Below are positions 10,626-20,232 of a stretch of DNA of 64,000 nt, in pieces. Position numbers and translations under genes: made by a program. The stretch comes from Pseudoalteromonas flavipulchra NCIMB 2033 = ATCC BAA-314 (GTDB taxonomy: Bacteria > Pseudomonadota > Gammaproteobacteria > Enterobacterales > Alteromonadaceae). How positions within the stretch are numbered: position 1 is the first letter of the stretch; the number at the start of each line of letters is the position of its first letter. The notes below the pieces were generated by a model. That model saw only the letters and a program-made list of their open reading frames with translations, searched no databases and was not told where the DNA came from. The stretch lies in NCBI GenBank assembly GCA_000814665.1, contig JWIH01000021.1, positions 491,141 to 555,140 on the forward strand. Reading direction: 5' to 3'.

Positions 10626-11516
10626 ATGACTGAAAAAAACATCAAAGTTGGTATTGTTCAACATAGCAACTCTATAGAACTCGTAAACAACTTTGCGAAA
10701 ACCTGTGACGGTATCCGAAAAGCGGCAAGTCAGGGTGCTAAGCTTATCGTTTTACAAGAATTGCACCGCAGCTTGTATTTTTGCCAGACTGAAGACACCG
10801 ATCTCTTCGACTTAGCGGAAACCATTCCAGGCCCAAGCACAGACTCACTAGGCGCACTTGCAAAAGAGCTGAATGTTGTCATCGTTGCGTCGTTATTTGA
10901 AAAGCGTGCAACAGGGCTTTATCACAACACTGCAGTTGTACTTGAGTCTGACGGTACGATTGCTGGCAAATACCGTAAAATGCATATTCCTGATGACCCA
11001 GGTTTTTATGAAAAGTTTTACTTCACTCCTGGCGACATGGGCTTTACTCCGATTCAGACTTCTGTAGGCAAATTAGGCGTACTGGTGTGTTGGGATCAAT
11101 GGTTCCCAGAAGGTGCGCGTCTGATGGCAATGGCGGGCGCTGAGTTTTTAATCTACCCAACGGCAATCGGCTGGGATCCTCGCGATGACAAAGCAGAGCA
11201 AATTCGTCAACGAGATGCTTGGATAATTGCACAGCGTGCACATGCAGTGTCGAACGGAGTACCTGTGATCAGCGTTAACCGTGTTGGCCATGAATCAGAC
11301 CCTTCAGGTCAAAGTGAAGGTATTCAATTCTGGGGCAATTCTTTTGTTACCGGTCCACAAGGCGAAATGTTATTGCATGCATCTGAAGAAGCTGAGGAAA
11401 TCTCGGTTGTTGATGTTGATCTTGCACGCAGTGAATCTGTTCGTCGCATCTGGCCGTATTTAAGAGACAGACGAATCGATCACTATCAGGATCTTTGCAA
11501 AATTTATCGCGATTAA
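10626..11516 (+). CDS. aguB: N-carbamoylputrescine amidase
   Basis: A nitrilase-superfamily amidohydrolase that converts N-carbamoylputrescine to putrescine, CO2 and ammonia. The catalytic triad is visible: Glu at about residue 45 (LIVLQELHRS), Lys in GKYRKMHIPDDPGFYEKFYF, and Cys in LGVLVCWDQWFPEGAR. Also typical are WGNSFVTGPQGE and RRIWPYLRDRRIDHY at the C-terminus. The 296-residue length is standard. It is in an operon with aguA. Putrescine made here would feed polyamine pools. Confidence 0.95.
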   Translation: MTEKNIKVGIVQHSNSIELVNNFAKTCDGIRKAASQGAKLIVLQELHRSLYFCQTEDTDLFDLAETIPGPSTDSLGALAKELNVVIVASLFEKRATGLYHNTAVVLESDGTIAGKYRKMHIPDDPGFYEKFYFTPGDMGFTPIQTSVGKLGVLVCWDQWFPEGARLMAMAGAEFLIYPTAIGWDPRDDKAEQIRQRDAWIIAQRAHAVSNGVPVISVNRVGHESDPSGQSEGIQFWGNSFVTGPQGEMLLHASEEAEEISVVDVDLARSESVRRIWPYLRDRRIDHYQDLCKIYRD

Positions 11517-11532
11517 TAAATAGGAGTAATCA

Positions 11533-14500
11533 ATGGCGAATGTGCAATGGAACAATTTACCTTGGGTAAAATCAAACAAGGATAAAATTTCGTGGGGTAA
11601 TTTAGTTGGCAGTAGCTTATCACTGTGTTTGAGTGAGCACATCCAACAGCATGACAACTTAGTTGTACTCGTCACCCCCGATACACCTTCTGCACTTCGC
11701 CTTGAACATGAACTGGGGTATCTTTTAAAAGATACCCCAGTCATGATGTTTCCTGACTGGGAAACATTACCCTATGATCACTTTTCACCACATCAAGACA
11801 TTATTTCTCAGCGTCTTGCGACGCTAAATACACTCAAACAGGAAAAGCAATCCGTACTCATCATTCCTGTTTCAACCCTCATGCTACGTACCGCACCACC
11901 AAGCTTCATCCACGGCATGAGTCTTCAGGTAACAAAAGGTGACACAGTCGACGCACAAAGCTTGCGTGATACCTTAACTCAAGCGGGTTATCGTCATGTT
12001 CAACAGGTAATGGAGCACGGTGAGTTTGCTGTTCGAGGCTCTATTATTGATTTATACCCCATGGGTAGCCCACTCCCCTTTAGATTAGATTTCTTTGATG
12101 ATGAGTTAGACTCCATTCGTCATTTTGATATCGAAAGCCAACGCTCAAACGATGAGATTGATGCTATCGATTTATTACCGGCGCACGAATTCCCAACCAA
12201 TGCAGAAGACATTGAACGCTTTAGAATTAATTACCGTGAAGCGTTCGGCGCAAGCAGTGAAAAAGACAGTATCTATATGCAAGTCAGTAAGGGGAACTGG
12301 CCAGCGGGTATAGAGTACTATTTGCCGCTCTTTTTTGATTCGTTAGCGACGGTGTTTGACTATTTGCCTGAAGATACCGTATTTATGCCTTTTGGCGACA
12401 TTGAATCTGCAGCGCAAACCTTTTGGCAAGACGTATCTAAACGCTACGAAAGTCGCCGGGTTGACCCACTTCGCCCTCTACTTTCACCAGCCAAGCTATA
12501 TCAGCCTATAGAGACCTTGTTTGAAGGCCTTAACGGCTTCTCTCGAATAAAGCTTAGTCAAGCAATGCTGGGAACCAAAGCGGGCAATAACAATGTCGCA
12601 GCGGAATTAATCGACGATGTCCGCATTGAGCATAAACAAGCTAATCCATATCAAAAAATCCTCGATTACATCGCAGCTGAGAAAAAGCAAAAGTCTCGGG
12701 TGTTATTCAGTGTTGAATCAGAGGGCCGACGAGAGTCACTGCTTACCTTATTAAAACCGACAGGACTAAAGCTTAAGCCTTATAAACGCATTGCAGAGTT
12801 TGTCTCTAGCGACTCAGATGTTGGTGTGGTCGTCACTCCACTTGCTACCAGTGTGAAACTACTGGATAAACAATCGCTGTCCATCATCACCGAGCAAGAG
12901 CTGTTAGGTGTTAAGATCTCCCAAAAGCGCCGCCGTAAACATAAATACGAACAAGGGCAAGATGCGCTGATCCGAAACCTCGCTGAGTTAAAAGAAGGTC
13001 AACCTATTGTTCATTTAGATCATGGTGTAGGCCGCTATTTAGGGCTAGAAACCATAGATGCAGCAGGTATTGCTACCGAGTTTGTGACTATCATCTATGC
13101 CAATGACGCTAAACTTTATGTGCCAGTTTCTTCGCTTCATATGCTCAGTCGTTACTCAGGAGGTGAAGAAGCTTCTGCACCACTTCATAAACTGGGTAAT
13201 GACGCCTGGGAAAAAGCAAAACGCAAAGCGGCTGAAAAAGTCAGAGATGTTGCAGCTGAACTCCTAGACATATACGCAAAGCGTCAAAGTAAACCGGGAT
13301 ATGCATTTAAGCTAGATGCAAGCGCCTATCGAGACTTTTCTGATAGCTTCCCATTTGAAGAAACAGACGATCAACGCAATGCAATCACAGCCGTACTTGC
13401 AGACATGCAATCAAGCCTAGCAATGGATAGACTCGTTTGTGGTGATGTTGGCTTTGGTAAAACCGAAGTGGCCATGCGTGCTGCATTTGTTGCCGTCAAC
13501 GATAGCAAACAAGTGGCTGTCTTAGTGCCAACTACGCTCCTTGCCCAACAACACTTCGAGAACTTTAAAGACCGTTTTGCCGATCTGCCTGTTGAAGTCG
13601 GTGTGCTTTCGCGCTTTAACTCAGCGAAAGAACAAAAAGAAACGTTACAAAAACTTGAAGAAGGCAAAATTGATATTGTAATAGGCACCCATAAGCTTAT
13701 TCAAGAAAACATCAAGTTCGCCGATTTGGGTTTGTTGATTGTTGACGAAGAACACCGCTTTGGTGTGAGGCAAAAAGAAAAGATTAAGCAGCTTAGAGCG
13801 GATGTCGACATTCTTACCCTTACCGCTACCCCAATTCCGCGTACACTGAATATGGCCATGAGTGGTATGCGTGATCTCTCTATTATCGCGACACCGCCAG
13901 CCAAACGATTAGCAGTAAAGACCTTTGTGCGAGAGCGCAACGACGAGCTTATCCGCGAAGCAATTCTGCGTGAAATCAAGCGCGGTGGACAGGTTTACTT
14001 CCTCCACAATAATGTCGAGACAATAGACAAAATCACCGCTGATATCTCGGCACTCGTGCCAGAAGCCAACGTCACCACTGCCCACGGGCAGATGCGTGAA
14101 AAAGAACTTGAACACTTGATGGGTGAATTCTATCACCAAAAGTATAACGTGCTTGTGTGTACAACCATTATTGAAACCGGTATCGATATCCCCTCTGCTA
14201 ATACCATCATAATGGATAGAGCCGATAAACTCGGATTGGCACAGTTACATCAGCTTCGCGGCCGTGTAGGACGAAGCCATCACCAAGCATACGCATACCT
14301 TCTCACGAAGAATAGCCAAGCCTTAACTAAAGACGCGGTCAAACGATTACAGGCCATTGAGCAACTCGAAGACTTAGGCGCAGGTTTTGCCCTTGCCACC
14401 CACGATTTAGAGATCCGAGGTGCGGGTGAGCTACTGGGAGATGACCAAAGCGGTCAAATTCAAACCGTTGGCTTTACGCTGTATATGGAAATGCTGGAAC

Positions 14501-15006
14501 AAGCAGTTGAAGCCTTGAAAAATGGTAAAGAACCAACACTCGACAACCTACTTCAGCAGCAAAGCGAGGTTGACCTTAAATTCCCAGCACTGCTACCGGA
14601 TGATTATATTCATGATGTAAATATTCGTCTTAGCATGTATAAACGCATCGCAAGCACGAAATCACTGGCTGAACTCGATGAGCTGCAAATCGAATTAATC
14701 GACCGCTTTGGGCTGTTGCCAGATGCGGCGAAAAACCTTTTTGCGGTGCAGTCTGTTAAGCTAAAGGCAACTCAATTGGGCATTAACAAGGTCGAGGCAA
14801 ACCCTAAGGGTGGCTTCTTTGAGTTCAGTAGTCATACAAAAGTTAACCCAACATTCATCATAGGATTGATACAAAGTAGCCCGTCAACCTATAGAATGGA
14901 AGGCGCGAATAAACTGAAGTTCCTGATAGAAGAAAAAAATGGCCAAGAGAGATTAAAACTGGTCAATGCGATGATTGATGACTTTGAGAAAAAGGCTGTA
15001 GCATGA
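11533..15006 (+). CDS. mfd: Transcription-repair coupling factor Mfd
   Basis: Mfd displaces RNA polymerase stalled at DNA lesions and recruits UvrA. The 1157-residue product has all domains in order. The N-terminal UvrB-like module comes first (DTPSALRLEHELGYLL, HGEFAVRGSIIDLYP), then the CarD-like RNA polymerase interaction domain (PIVHLDHGVGRYLGL). The RecG-like translocase follows with Walker A GDVGFGKTEVAMRAA and DEEH box VDEEHRFGVRQKE, and also TATPIPRTLNMAMSGMRDLS and HQLRGRVGRSHHQAYAY. The C-terminal TRCF domain is complete. The start follows TAGGAG by a normal spacing. It lies 16 bases after aguB and overlaps the csiV start by four bases. Confidence 0.98.
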   Translation: MANVQWNNLPWVKSNKDKISWGNLVGSSLSLCLSEHIQQHDNLVVLVTPDTPSALRLEHELGYLLKDTPVMMFPDWETLPYDHFSPHQDIISQRLATLNTLKQEKQSVLIIPVSTLMLRTAPPSFIHGMSLQVTKGDTVDAQSLRDTLTQAGYRHVQQVMEHGEFAVRGSIIDLYPMGSPLPFRLDFFDDELDSIRHFDIESQRSNDEIDAIDLLPAHEFPTNAEDIERFRINYREAFGASSEKDSIYMQVSKGNWPAGIEYYLPLFFDSLATVFDYLPEDTVFMPFGDIESAAQTFWQDVSKRYESRRVDPLRPLLSPAKLYQPIETLFEGLNGFSRIKLSQAMLGTKAGNNNVAAELIDDVRIEHKQANPYQKILDYIAAEKKQKSRVLFSVESEGRRESLLTLLKPTGLKLKPYKRIAEFVSSDSDVGVVVTPLATSVKLLDKQSLSIITEQELLGVKISQKRRRKHKYEQGQDALIRNLAELKEGQPIVHLDHGVGRYLGLETIDAAGIATEFVTIIYANDAKLYVPVSSLHMLSRYSGGEEASAPLHKLGNDAWEKAKRKAAEKVRDVAAELLDIYAKRQSKPGYAFKLDASAYRDFSDSFPFEETDDQRNAITAVLADMQSSLAMDRLVCGDVGFGKTEVAMRAAFVAVNDSKQVAVLVPTTLLAQQHFENFKDRFADLPVEVGVLSRFNSAKEQKETLQKLEEGKIDIVIGTHKLIQENIKFADLGLLIVDEEHRFGVRQKEKIKQLRADVDILTLTATPIPRTLNMAMSGMRDLSIIATPPAKRLAVKTFVRERNDELIREAILREIKRGGQVYFLHNNVETIDKITADISALVPEANVTTAHGQMREKELEHLMGEFYHQKYNVLVCTTIIETGIDIPSANTIIMDRADKLGLAQLHQLRGRVGRSHHQAYAYLLTKNSQALTKDAVKRLQAIEQLEDLGAGFALATHDLEIRGAGELLGDDQSGQIQTVGFTLYMEMLEQAVEALKNGKEPTLDNLLQQQSEVDLKFPALLPDDYIHDVNIRLSMYKRIASTKSLAELDELQIELIDRFGLLPDAAKNLFAVQSVKLKATQLGINKVEANPKGGFFEFSSHTKVNPTFIIGLIQSSPSTYRMEGANKLKFLIEEKNGQERLKLVNAMIDDFEKKAVA

Positions 15007-15827
15007 AAACAATAAAAAGTCTGGCCATCCTAGCGGCTTTGGTAAGTAGCGCGTCTGCACATGCCACCCGTTGGTTTGAAGTAGAAATGATAGCATTTGA
15101 GCAAGAGCCTAGTTTCTCTTTGCGAGAAGACTTTAGTATTGAACCTGAGCCGCTCAATCAAAAAAACATCAAGTCACTATTATTCGACGGTTTTAATACC
15201 ACCGGCTATAAACTATGCTTGGAAGGCAGTGAGCAGTTCGCTGAGCACGATTTTATTCGTGGATTAACATCGGGTGCACGCTCCAGTTCTTGCGATCCAG
15301 ATGCAAACTATGTTGAAAAATTCGGCACTTTGCCTCTTTCACCGCAAGTTGAGCCACAAGAACATATGGACTCAATTTATTTATTGAATGAGTCACAGTT
15401 TAATTTTTCTAACAAAATTGCCGAGTTAAAACGTAAAGGACTCAAGCCACTGTTGCACACTGGTTGGCGATTCCCTGAACAAAGTAACAAGCGTGCTCCC
15501 AACATCGAAATTATTGCTGGCAAACAGTTTGCGCCACCATCCAGTTATAGCGTAACTGAAAATGACGATCAGTTTTCGTCACTATCGAAGCGCTTTAATA
15601 TTCAAGAATCAAAAGAGCAAGTGCATTGGCAACTTGAAGGCTTGATTAAAATTCACGTGAGACACTACCTTTACGTGACCACGGATTTAGATTTAAAGTA
15701 CGAAGACGGCAACGACATTCGTACTGCTCGTATGTCCCAATATACACGCGTGTATAGCGGCGACATACATTACTTAGATCACCCCAAACTTGGGGTCATC
15801 TTTCAAATAAGAAAATACAAACATTAG
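15003..15827 (+). CDS. csiV: CsiV family periplasmic protein
   Basis: CsiV in Vibrio cholerae is a peptidoglycan-binding protein that activates LpoA/PBP1a and is needed when cells face D-amino acids. The 274-residue product has a signal peptide (residues 1-21, SASAHA), directly followed by the family hallmark TRWFEVEMIAFEQ. Later conserved segments are LLHTGWRFPEQ, LEGLIKIHVRHYLYVTTDLD and GVIFQIRKYKH at the C-terminus. The start ATG overlaps the mfd stop (ATGA), and mfd-csiV adjacency is conserved in gammaproteobacteria. I assign the family with good confidence. The precise role in this organism is inferred. Confidence 0.85.
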   Translation: MKTIKSLAILAALVSSASAHATRWFEVEMIAFEQEPSFSLREDFSIEPEPLNQKNIKSLLFDGFNTTGYKLCLEGSEQFAEHDFIRGLTSGARSSSCDPDANYVEKFGTLPLSPQVEPQEHMDSIYLLNESQFNFSNKIAELKRKGLKPLLHTGWRFPEQSNKRAPNIEIIAGKQFAPPSSYSVTENDDQFSSLSKRFNIQESKEQVHWQLEGLIKIHVRHYLYVTTDLDLKYEDGNDIRTARMSQYTRVYSGDIHYLDHPKLGVIFQIRKYKH

Positions 15828-15839
15828 ACGGGCAACCCT

Positions 15840-16088
15840 ATGAAAAAATTACTAACTGCTGCTGCGCTACTCACCCTAGTCGGCTGTTCTAAAGTAAGTT
15901 TAGAAAACTACAATAAGCTAGAAGTAGGCATGGACAAAGCTGAAGTTGAGAATATTCTTGGCTCTGCTGATAAATGTGAAGAAAAAACGCTACACACCAA
16001 TTGCATTTGGGGAAGCGAAAACAAGCACATTAAAGTAACGCTGCTTTCAGATAAAGTAACTCTTTATTCAAAGAAAGGTATTGAATAA
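15840..16088 (+). CDS. Small BamE/DUF3862-like lipoprotein
   Basis: An 82-residue lipoprotein. The signal is short (MKKLLTAAALLTLVGC, lipobox LVGC). The mature part has the BamE/SmpA-like pattern YNKLEVGMDKAEVENILGSA, followed by a Cys pair (KCEEKTLHTNCIWG) and a short beta segment. It resembles DUF3862 proteins. The spacing of 12 bases from csiV suggests it belongs to the mfd-csiV unit. Function is unknown. Confidence 0.72.
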   Translation: MKKLLTAAALLTLVGCSKVSLENYNKLEVGMDKAEVENILGSADKCEEKTLHTNCIWGSENKHIKVTLLSDKVTLYSKKGIE

Positions 16089-16442
16089 TCCTGAAACTTG
16101 TTATCGAGACTCAATAATAAATTGATTGAGTCTCATACCTTCCATCACTCAGTAGTTAAATAATGTTATAAAATTAGTGTCAAATAAGTTATCTCTCTTT
16201 GAACAAATATCCAATTCGTAAACCAATCAATACAATTAATTTTTAATTTCCCCAATACAACAACAATAAATTTAACAATTAATAACAAAATACTAAAAAA
16301 ACGCGTAAATACTAGCTGCACAGTATAAAATGTAACAAATTAATTTTGAAAAAGTAAATTATCAATTGAGTGTGTAAATTTGTAATTAATCTAAATATAG
16401 TCGCTATTGCATACATAGATATGCTAAAAAATAGGAATAATT
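16089..16442. other. AT-rich intergenic leader before the TonB-dependent receptor, with one hairpin
   Basis: No open frame is credible here. At 16106-16134 a hairpin has 10-base arms (GAGACTCAAT / ATTGAGTCTC) and a 9-base loop but no T tract, so it may only weakly end the mfd-csiV transcript. The rest is strongly AT-rich with several A/T runs. The last part carries AGGAATAATT just before the receptor ATG, which serves as its ribosome site. I identified no specific operator. Confidence 0.6.
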
Positions 16443-19400
16443 ATGAAAATCAATACACTCTCATCGTCGATCAAAGCGGCTTTAGCCGTAAGTGCGACAA
16501 TCGCAGCGGTATCTCCAGCAGTATACGCAGAAGAACAAGACCCAAATCAAGCTGTAGTAGATAAAGTTGAGCGCATAGAAGTAACAGGTTCACGAATTTC
16601 TCGAGTTGATCTAGAGTCAACACAACCTATAGAAACAATTGACTCTGAATATATAAGTAAACGAGGTACAACTAACTTAGCATCAGTGTTAGAGGAAGTC
16701 CCTGGTATCGCGCTTGCAGCGACAGCAAACCTTTCAAATAACGAACAAGCCGCTTCCCAAGGGGTTGGTCAAAGTACCGTTAATTTGTACGGACTGGGTT
16801 CTCAACGTACCCTATCTCTAGTTAATGGTGCACGTTTTGTTTCAAGTAATTCACCTGTAGGTGGCGGTAGTGCACCAGGTAGTCAGGTAGATATAAACAA
16901 TATCCCGGTTTCTCTTATTGAGCGAGTAGAAGTAGTTAAGGTGGGTGGTGCCCCAGTGTATGGCGCCGATGCAGTTGCAGGTGTTGTAAACTTTATCTTA
17001 AAAACTGACTATGAAGGTGCCGAATTCTCAGCTGACGTAACGAATTATGACGAAGCAGGTAAGTACGATAAGTCATTCCGCGGTTTATTTGGCGGAAACT
17101 TCAATGAAGATAAAGGCAACTTAGTTTTTAGTTTTGAATACCAAGATCAGAAGAGTATCTTAGCATCCGAATTACCATCATGGGTTGACCAATGGGGTGG
17201 TTATACGCCTTTGGGATCTGACGCGGTAGTTGATGCCGATGGCAACCCTGTTGCAGGTCAACGTCGTTTATACCCAAATGGTAGAGCTGGAATTCTATCA
17301 AACTCTGGTCTTATCACTCCAGGACCGACAGCGGTAGTTAATGCGGGTTTAGGTGCGTGGCCAGACGGTTCATTTTTACAATTTGACCCAAGTGGTAACG
17401 GACAATTAATTCCTTTCAACACAGGGACACCTACAGGTAATGCTGTTTGGTCTTCTGGTGGTGACGGCTTGGACCTTGCTGAATCTAATACTGCTCGAGA
17501 AGGGTTTGAGCGTTACAACTTTACTATATCAGGTAATTATAAGCTTACAGATGATATCAACATGTCTGTACTAGGCTTCTTTAACTCATCAGATGCGGTA
17601 AATGAAGGCTACCAACCAAACAAATATAGTTCTGGTCTATTCAGTGGCCTTGGCGCTGCACTTAAATTCGACACAGACTATGTTTACTTACCAAGTGAAA
17701 CTAGGAATCGCCTTGAAAACTACCTTGGTGGTCCTGGTGAGTTTTATATGCACAAAGCTTGGACTTCACTGGGTAAACGTAAAATTACCAATGAATCTGA
17801 TGTAAGAAGTATAAAAATTGGCTTTGATGGCTATTTTGAACTGGGAGAAAACGAATGGAAATGGGATGTTTTCTATCAACAGGGTGTAAGCAAAATATTC
17901 TCTCAAGACTTTAACATCAACGAAAATCGCTTCTTAGCGGCTATCGATGTTGGTTATAACAATGGCACTATTGACTGTAAAGCCAACTATGTCGACGGCT
18001 ATCACGACAAGTATACAACTAGCGGTTTTGGTGTAACAGAAACCCAATCAGTACTAGGTGAAGTTGGCAAGTGTGTTGCGTACAACCCATTTGGCCCTGC
18101 TTCTCAAGAAGTTCTTGATTATATCACCTACCCTGCAATGGGTTATTCACGTGTTGAACAAGATATCCTTCAAGCGTTCACCACAGGTGATATTATCGAA
18201 TTACCTGCTGGTTATTTAGCAGCCGCATTTGGTTACGAAAGACGTACAGAAAAAGCAAGCTTTAGTGAAGATGGCACAAATGTGTTAAACAGTGGTTTGG
18301 CTAATGCATCTACTTCAGGTTCGTATACTACACAAGATTTATTTGCGGAAATCAGTCTACCGCTAGTTTCAAGCGATATGGATATTCCACTTGTAAATAC
18401 GCTGAGCGTTGACGCTTCGTTCCGTAGAATTGACAATGATGCAGCGGGTAAAGACAATGTTTGGGCTGTAGGTCTAAATTACCAGCCAATCAGTGACCTA
18501 ATGGTTAGAGCTAACTATTCAGAAACCGTTAGAGCACCATCTGTTACCGAACTATTTTTACCAGTAATTCTAGACTCTCAATTCGGCACAGATCCTTGTG
18601 ATATCAATAATATAGATAAAGGTCCAAACCCAGCAACAAGAAGAGCTAACTGTGAAGCTGCTGGTGTACCAGATGGTTATAAGGCGGTATCAGGCAATGC
18701 TTCAAGGGTTGGTACAACTGGTGGTAATGTAGATCTTGAAAGCGAAAAAGCAGAAGGTTTAAACATTGGACTTGTTTATGCTCCAGAGTGGTTTGAAGGC
18801 TTCAGCTTTAAAATTGATTATATAAAGATCGATATTGAAGACGCGATTGTTGACTTCACTCTCACCGACATCTTAAATGCATGTTACGACTCTACTAATT
18901 ACCCGAATGAGTTCTGTGGTAAATTTAGACGAGGCGCAGACTTCCAGATCCCTGCTGATAAAGCGTTTGAATCTGGCTATGTAAATGCTGCACTTCAAGA
19001 GTTTGAGACATATGAATATGAGGTCATGTTCAAGCGTCCATTGCACCAATATCCGCTTATTGGTGGATTACTACCTGAAAACTCTGGTGAGTTAGGTATT
19101 CGTTCACGTCTATATAACCTTAAAAAGGACGCTGAATCTAATACCGGCTTCGACTTCGAAGACAATACAGGTGAATACGAAAACCCAGATTGGCGTGGTG
19201 ATTTAAGATTTGACTATACTCTCGAAGACATTAACGTGTATTTTGATGTTGAGTACTACGGTGAAGGTAATCGCAACAACGACTCTACTAATTTCTATGA
19301 TTATATCGATCAAAACGGTAATCCGTATAACAAGATCCAATCACAGACTTTATATACTTTAGGTGGTTCATATTACTTGAATGATAATGCCGTTGTGCGT

Positions 19401-19508
19401 TTCCGAGTGGATAATCTATTCGATTGGTACCCAAGTGTTCGCGAGCTATCAGTTGCTAGATACACTTATGGCCGCGTATTCAGCGCTGGTTTCACGTACA
19501 AGTTTTAA
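16443..19508 (+). CDS. TonB-dependent outer-membrane receptor
   Basis: A 1021-residue outer-membrane transporter. The signal peptide covers residues 1-29 (ending AVYAEE). A TonB-box-like KVERIEVTGSRISRVD follows, typical of the Alteromonadales oligosaccharide and peptide receptors. The plug domain is next (TTNLASVLEEVPGIALAA, VEVVKVGGAPVYGADAVAGV). The 22-stranded barrel extends to the end, with VNYSETVRAPSVTELF-like barrel motifs and a terminal aromatic residue (FSAGFTYKF), as needed for BAM recognition. The substrate is unknown, since no degradative genes, regulator or inner-membrane transporter flank it. A long AT-rich leader precedes it and a strong terminator follows, so it is a single-gene unit. 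Confidence 0.93.
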   Translation: MKINTLSSSIKAALAVSATIAAVSPAVYAEEQDPNQAVVDKVERIEVTGSRISRVDLESTQPIETIDSEYISKRGTTNLASVLEEVPGIALAATANLSNNEQAASQGVGQSTVNLYGLGSQRTLSLVNGARFVSSNSPVGGGSAPGSQVDINNIPVSLIERVEVVKVGGAPVYGADAVAGVVNFILKTDYEGAEFSADVTNYDEAGKYDKSFRGLFGGNFNEDKGNLVFSFEYQDQKSILASELPSWVDQWGGYTPLGSDAVVDADGNPVAGQRRLYPNGRAGILSNSGLITPGPTAVVNAGLGAWPDGSFLQFDPSGNGQLIPFNTGTPTGNAVWSSGGDGLDLAESNTAREGFERYNFTISGNYKLTDDINMSVLGFFNSSDAVNEGYQPNKYSSGLFSGLGAALKFDTDYVYLPSETRNRLENYLGGPGEFYMHKAWTSLGKRKITNESDVRSIKIGFDGYFELGENEWKWDVFYQQGVSKIFSQDFNINENRFLAAIDVGYNNGTIDCKANYVDGYHDKYTTSGFGVTETQSVLGEVGKCVAYNPFGPASQEVLDYITYPAMGYSRVEQDILQAFTTGDIIELPAGYLAAAFGYERRTEKASFSEDGTNVLNSGLANASTSGSYTTQDLFAEISLPLVSSDMDIPLVNTLSVDASFRRIDNDAAGKDNVWAVGLNYQPISDLMVRANYSETVRAPSVTELFLPVILDSQFGTDPCDINNIDKGPNPATRRANCEAAGVPDGYKAVSGNASRVGTTGGNVDLESEKAEGLNIGLVYAPEWFEGFSFKIDYIKIDIEDAIVDFTLTDILNACYDSTNYPNEFCGKFRRGADFQIPADKAFESGYVNAALQEFETYEYEVMFKRPLHQYPLIGGLLPENSGELGIRSRLYNLKKDAESNTGFDFEDNTGEYENPDWRGDLRFDYTLEDINVYFDVEYYGEGNRNNDSTNFYDYIDQNGNPYNKIQSQTLYTLGGSYYLNDNAVVRFRVDNLFDWYPSVRELSVARYTYGRVFSAGFTYKF

Positions 19509-19532
19509 AATTTCTTAGTACGTTATAAAGCT

Positions 19533-19566
19533 AGATGCCATTTCATAAGTGAAATGGCATCTTTTT
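19533..19566 (+). terminator. Rho-independent terminator after the TonB receptor
   Basis: Thirteen-base perfect arms (AGATGCCATTTCA / TGAAATGGCATCT) with a TAAG loop are followed by a five-T run. It starts 25 bases after the stop codon. Confidence 0.9.
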
Positions 19567-19610
19567 AAGGCTTCTTTTTGCTCCCGTGAACAGAGATCTT
19601 AACAGTACAA

Positions 19611-19796
19611 CTTAATACTTGCTCAATTTGAAGAAGCAAATCTGGCGCTAACTGCGTTAAAAGTTTCTCATTTAGGACAACTAAATAGCAAAATTTAAGC
19701 CTTGCCCACAGGATGTAGGTACCTTGGCGTAAGCAGGATGCGGAAGCGGTGTTATTGACAAGTTCCTCTCGCCTAAAAATAGATCACTTAATTAAG
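19611..19796 (-). repeat. MITE-like dispersed repeat, copy A, interrupted by a 47-bp insertion
   Basis: This stretch matches the reverse complement of 25421-25580 almost base for base over about 135 positions. Both contain, in the same order, TTGCTCAATTTGAA, CGCTAACTGCGTTAAAA, CAACTAAATAGCAAAATTT and ATAGATCACTTAATTAAG. In copy A a 47-bp block at 19705-19751 interrupts the match between CCTTG and TTAT. The block contains AGGATG twice and looks like a REP-type unit. The outer terminal inverted repeat seen in copy B has been lost or diverged on the right side here. Confidence 0.75.
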
Positions 19797-20177
19797 CGCA
19801 TTCGTATAAGACTTCCAGCTACGCACCTACTGCACCCAAAGTACAATTCCAACGAAGCATATGGGAAGTAATTCAGATTCACTAATCAAATTGAACTACA
19901 TAAGATTTAAGGTTAAATATATAACTTGCAGGTATTTGGAGTTATGCAACCTTGTTAAGAATTGTCTCGCACATCAGAGATGGTGCGCCAATCAATCCAA
20001 GTAATTCACTCAGTGAAACTTACCTAGTTTTAAAGCTTTATAATTGATTGAATGGCTATTTTTATCGGCCAAATCATGTTCAGCTATTGCATTGACATAA
20101 TTTCAGCATGACTTTCACAGTAATTTCCAATTCAATAATTTAAATATTACCGCTTACTACTGTTAAATTTTTACAAA
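19797..20177. other. Intergenic region with no recognised feature
   Basis: Between repeat copy A and the bkd terminator there are about 380 bases without an open frame of credible length, a clear hairpin or a recognised promoter. It is AT-rich and may be decayed sequence. Confidence 0.5.
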
Positions 20178-20203
20178 TAAAAAAGGGCCGTAAAGGCCCT
20201 TTA
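20178..20203 (-). terminator. Rho-independent terminator of the bkd operon
   Basis: Read on the minus strand: arms AAAGGGCC / GGCCCTTT around a five-base loop, followed by a T-rich run. It lies 30 bases after the E2 stop codon. Confidence 0.85.
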
Positions 20204-20232
20204 CAACAAGTAGAAACTAGCAAAAACAAGGA

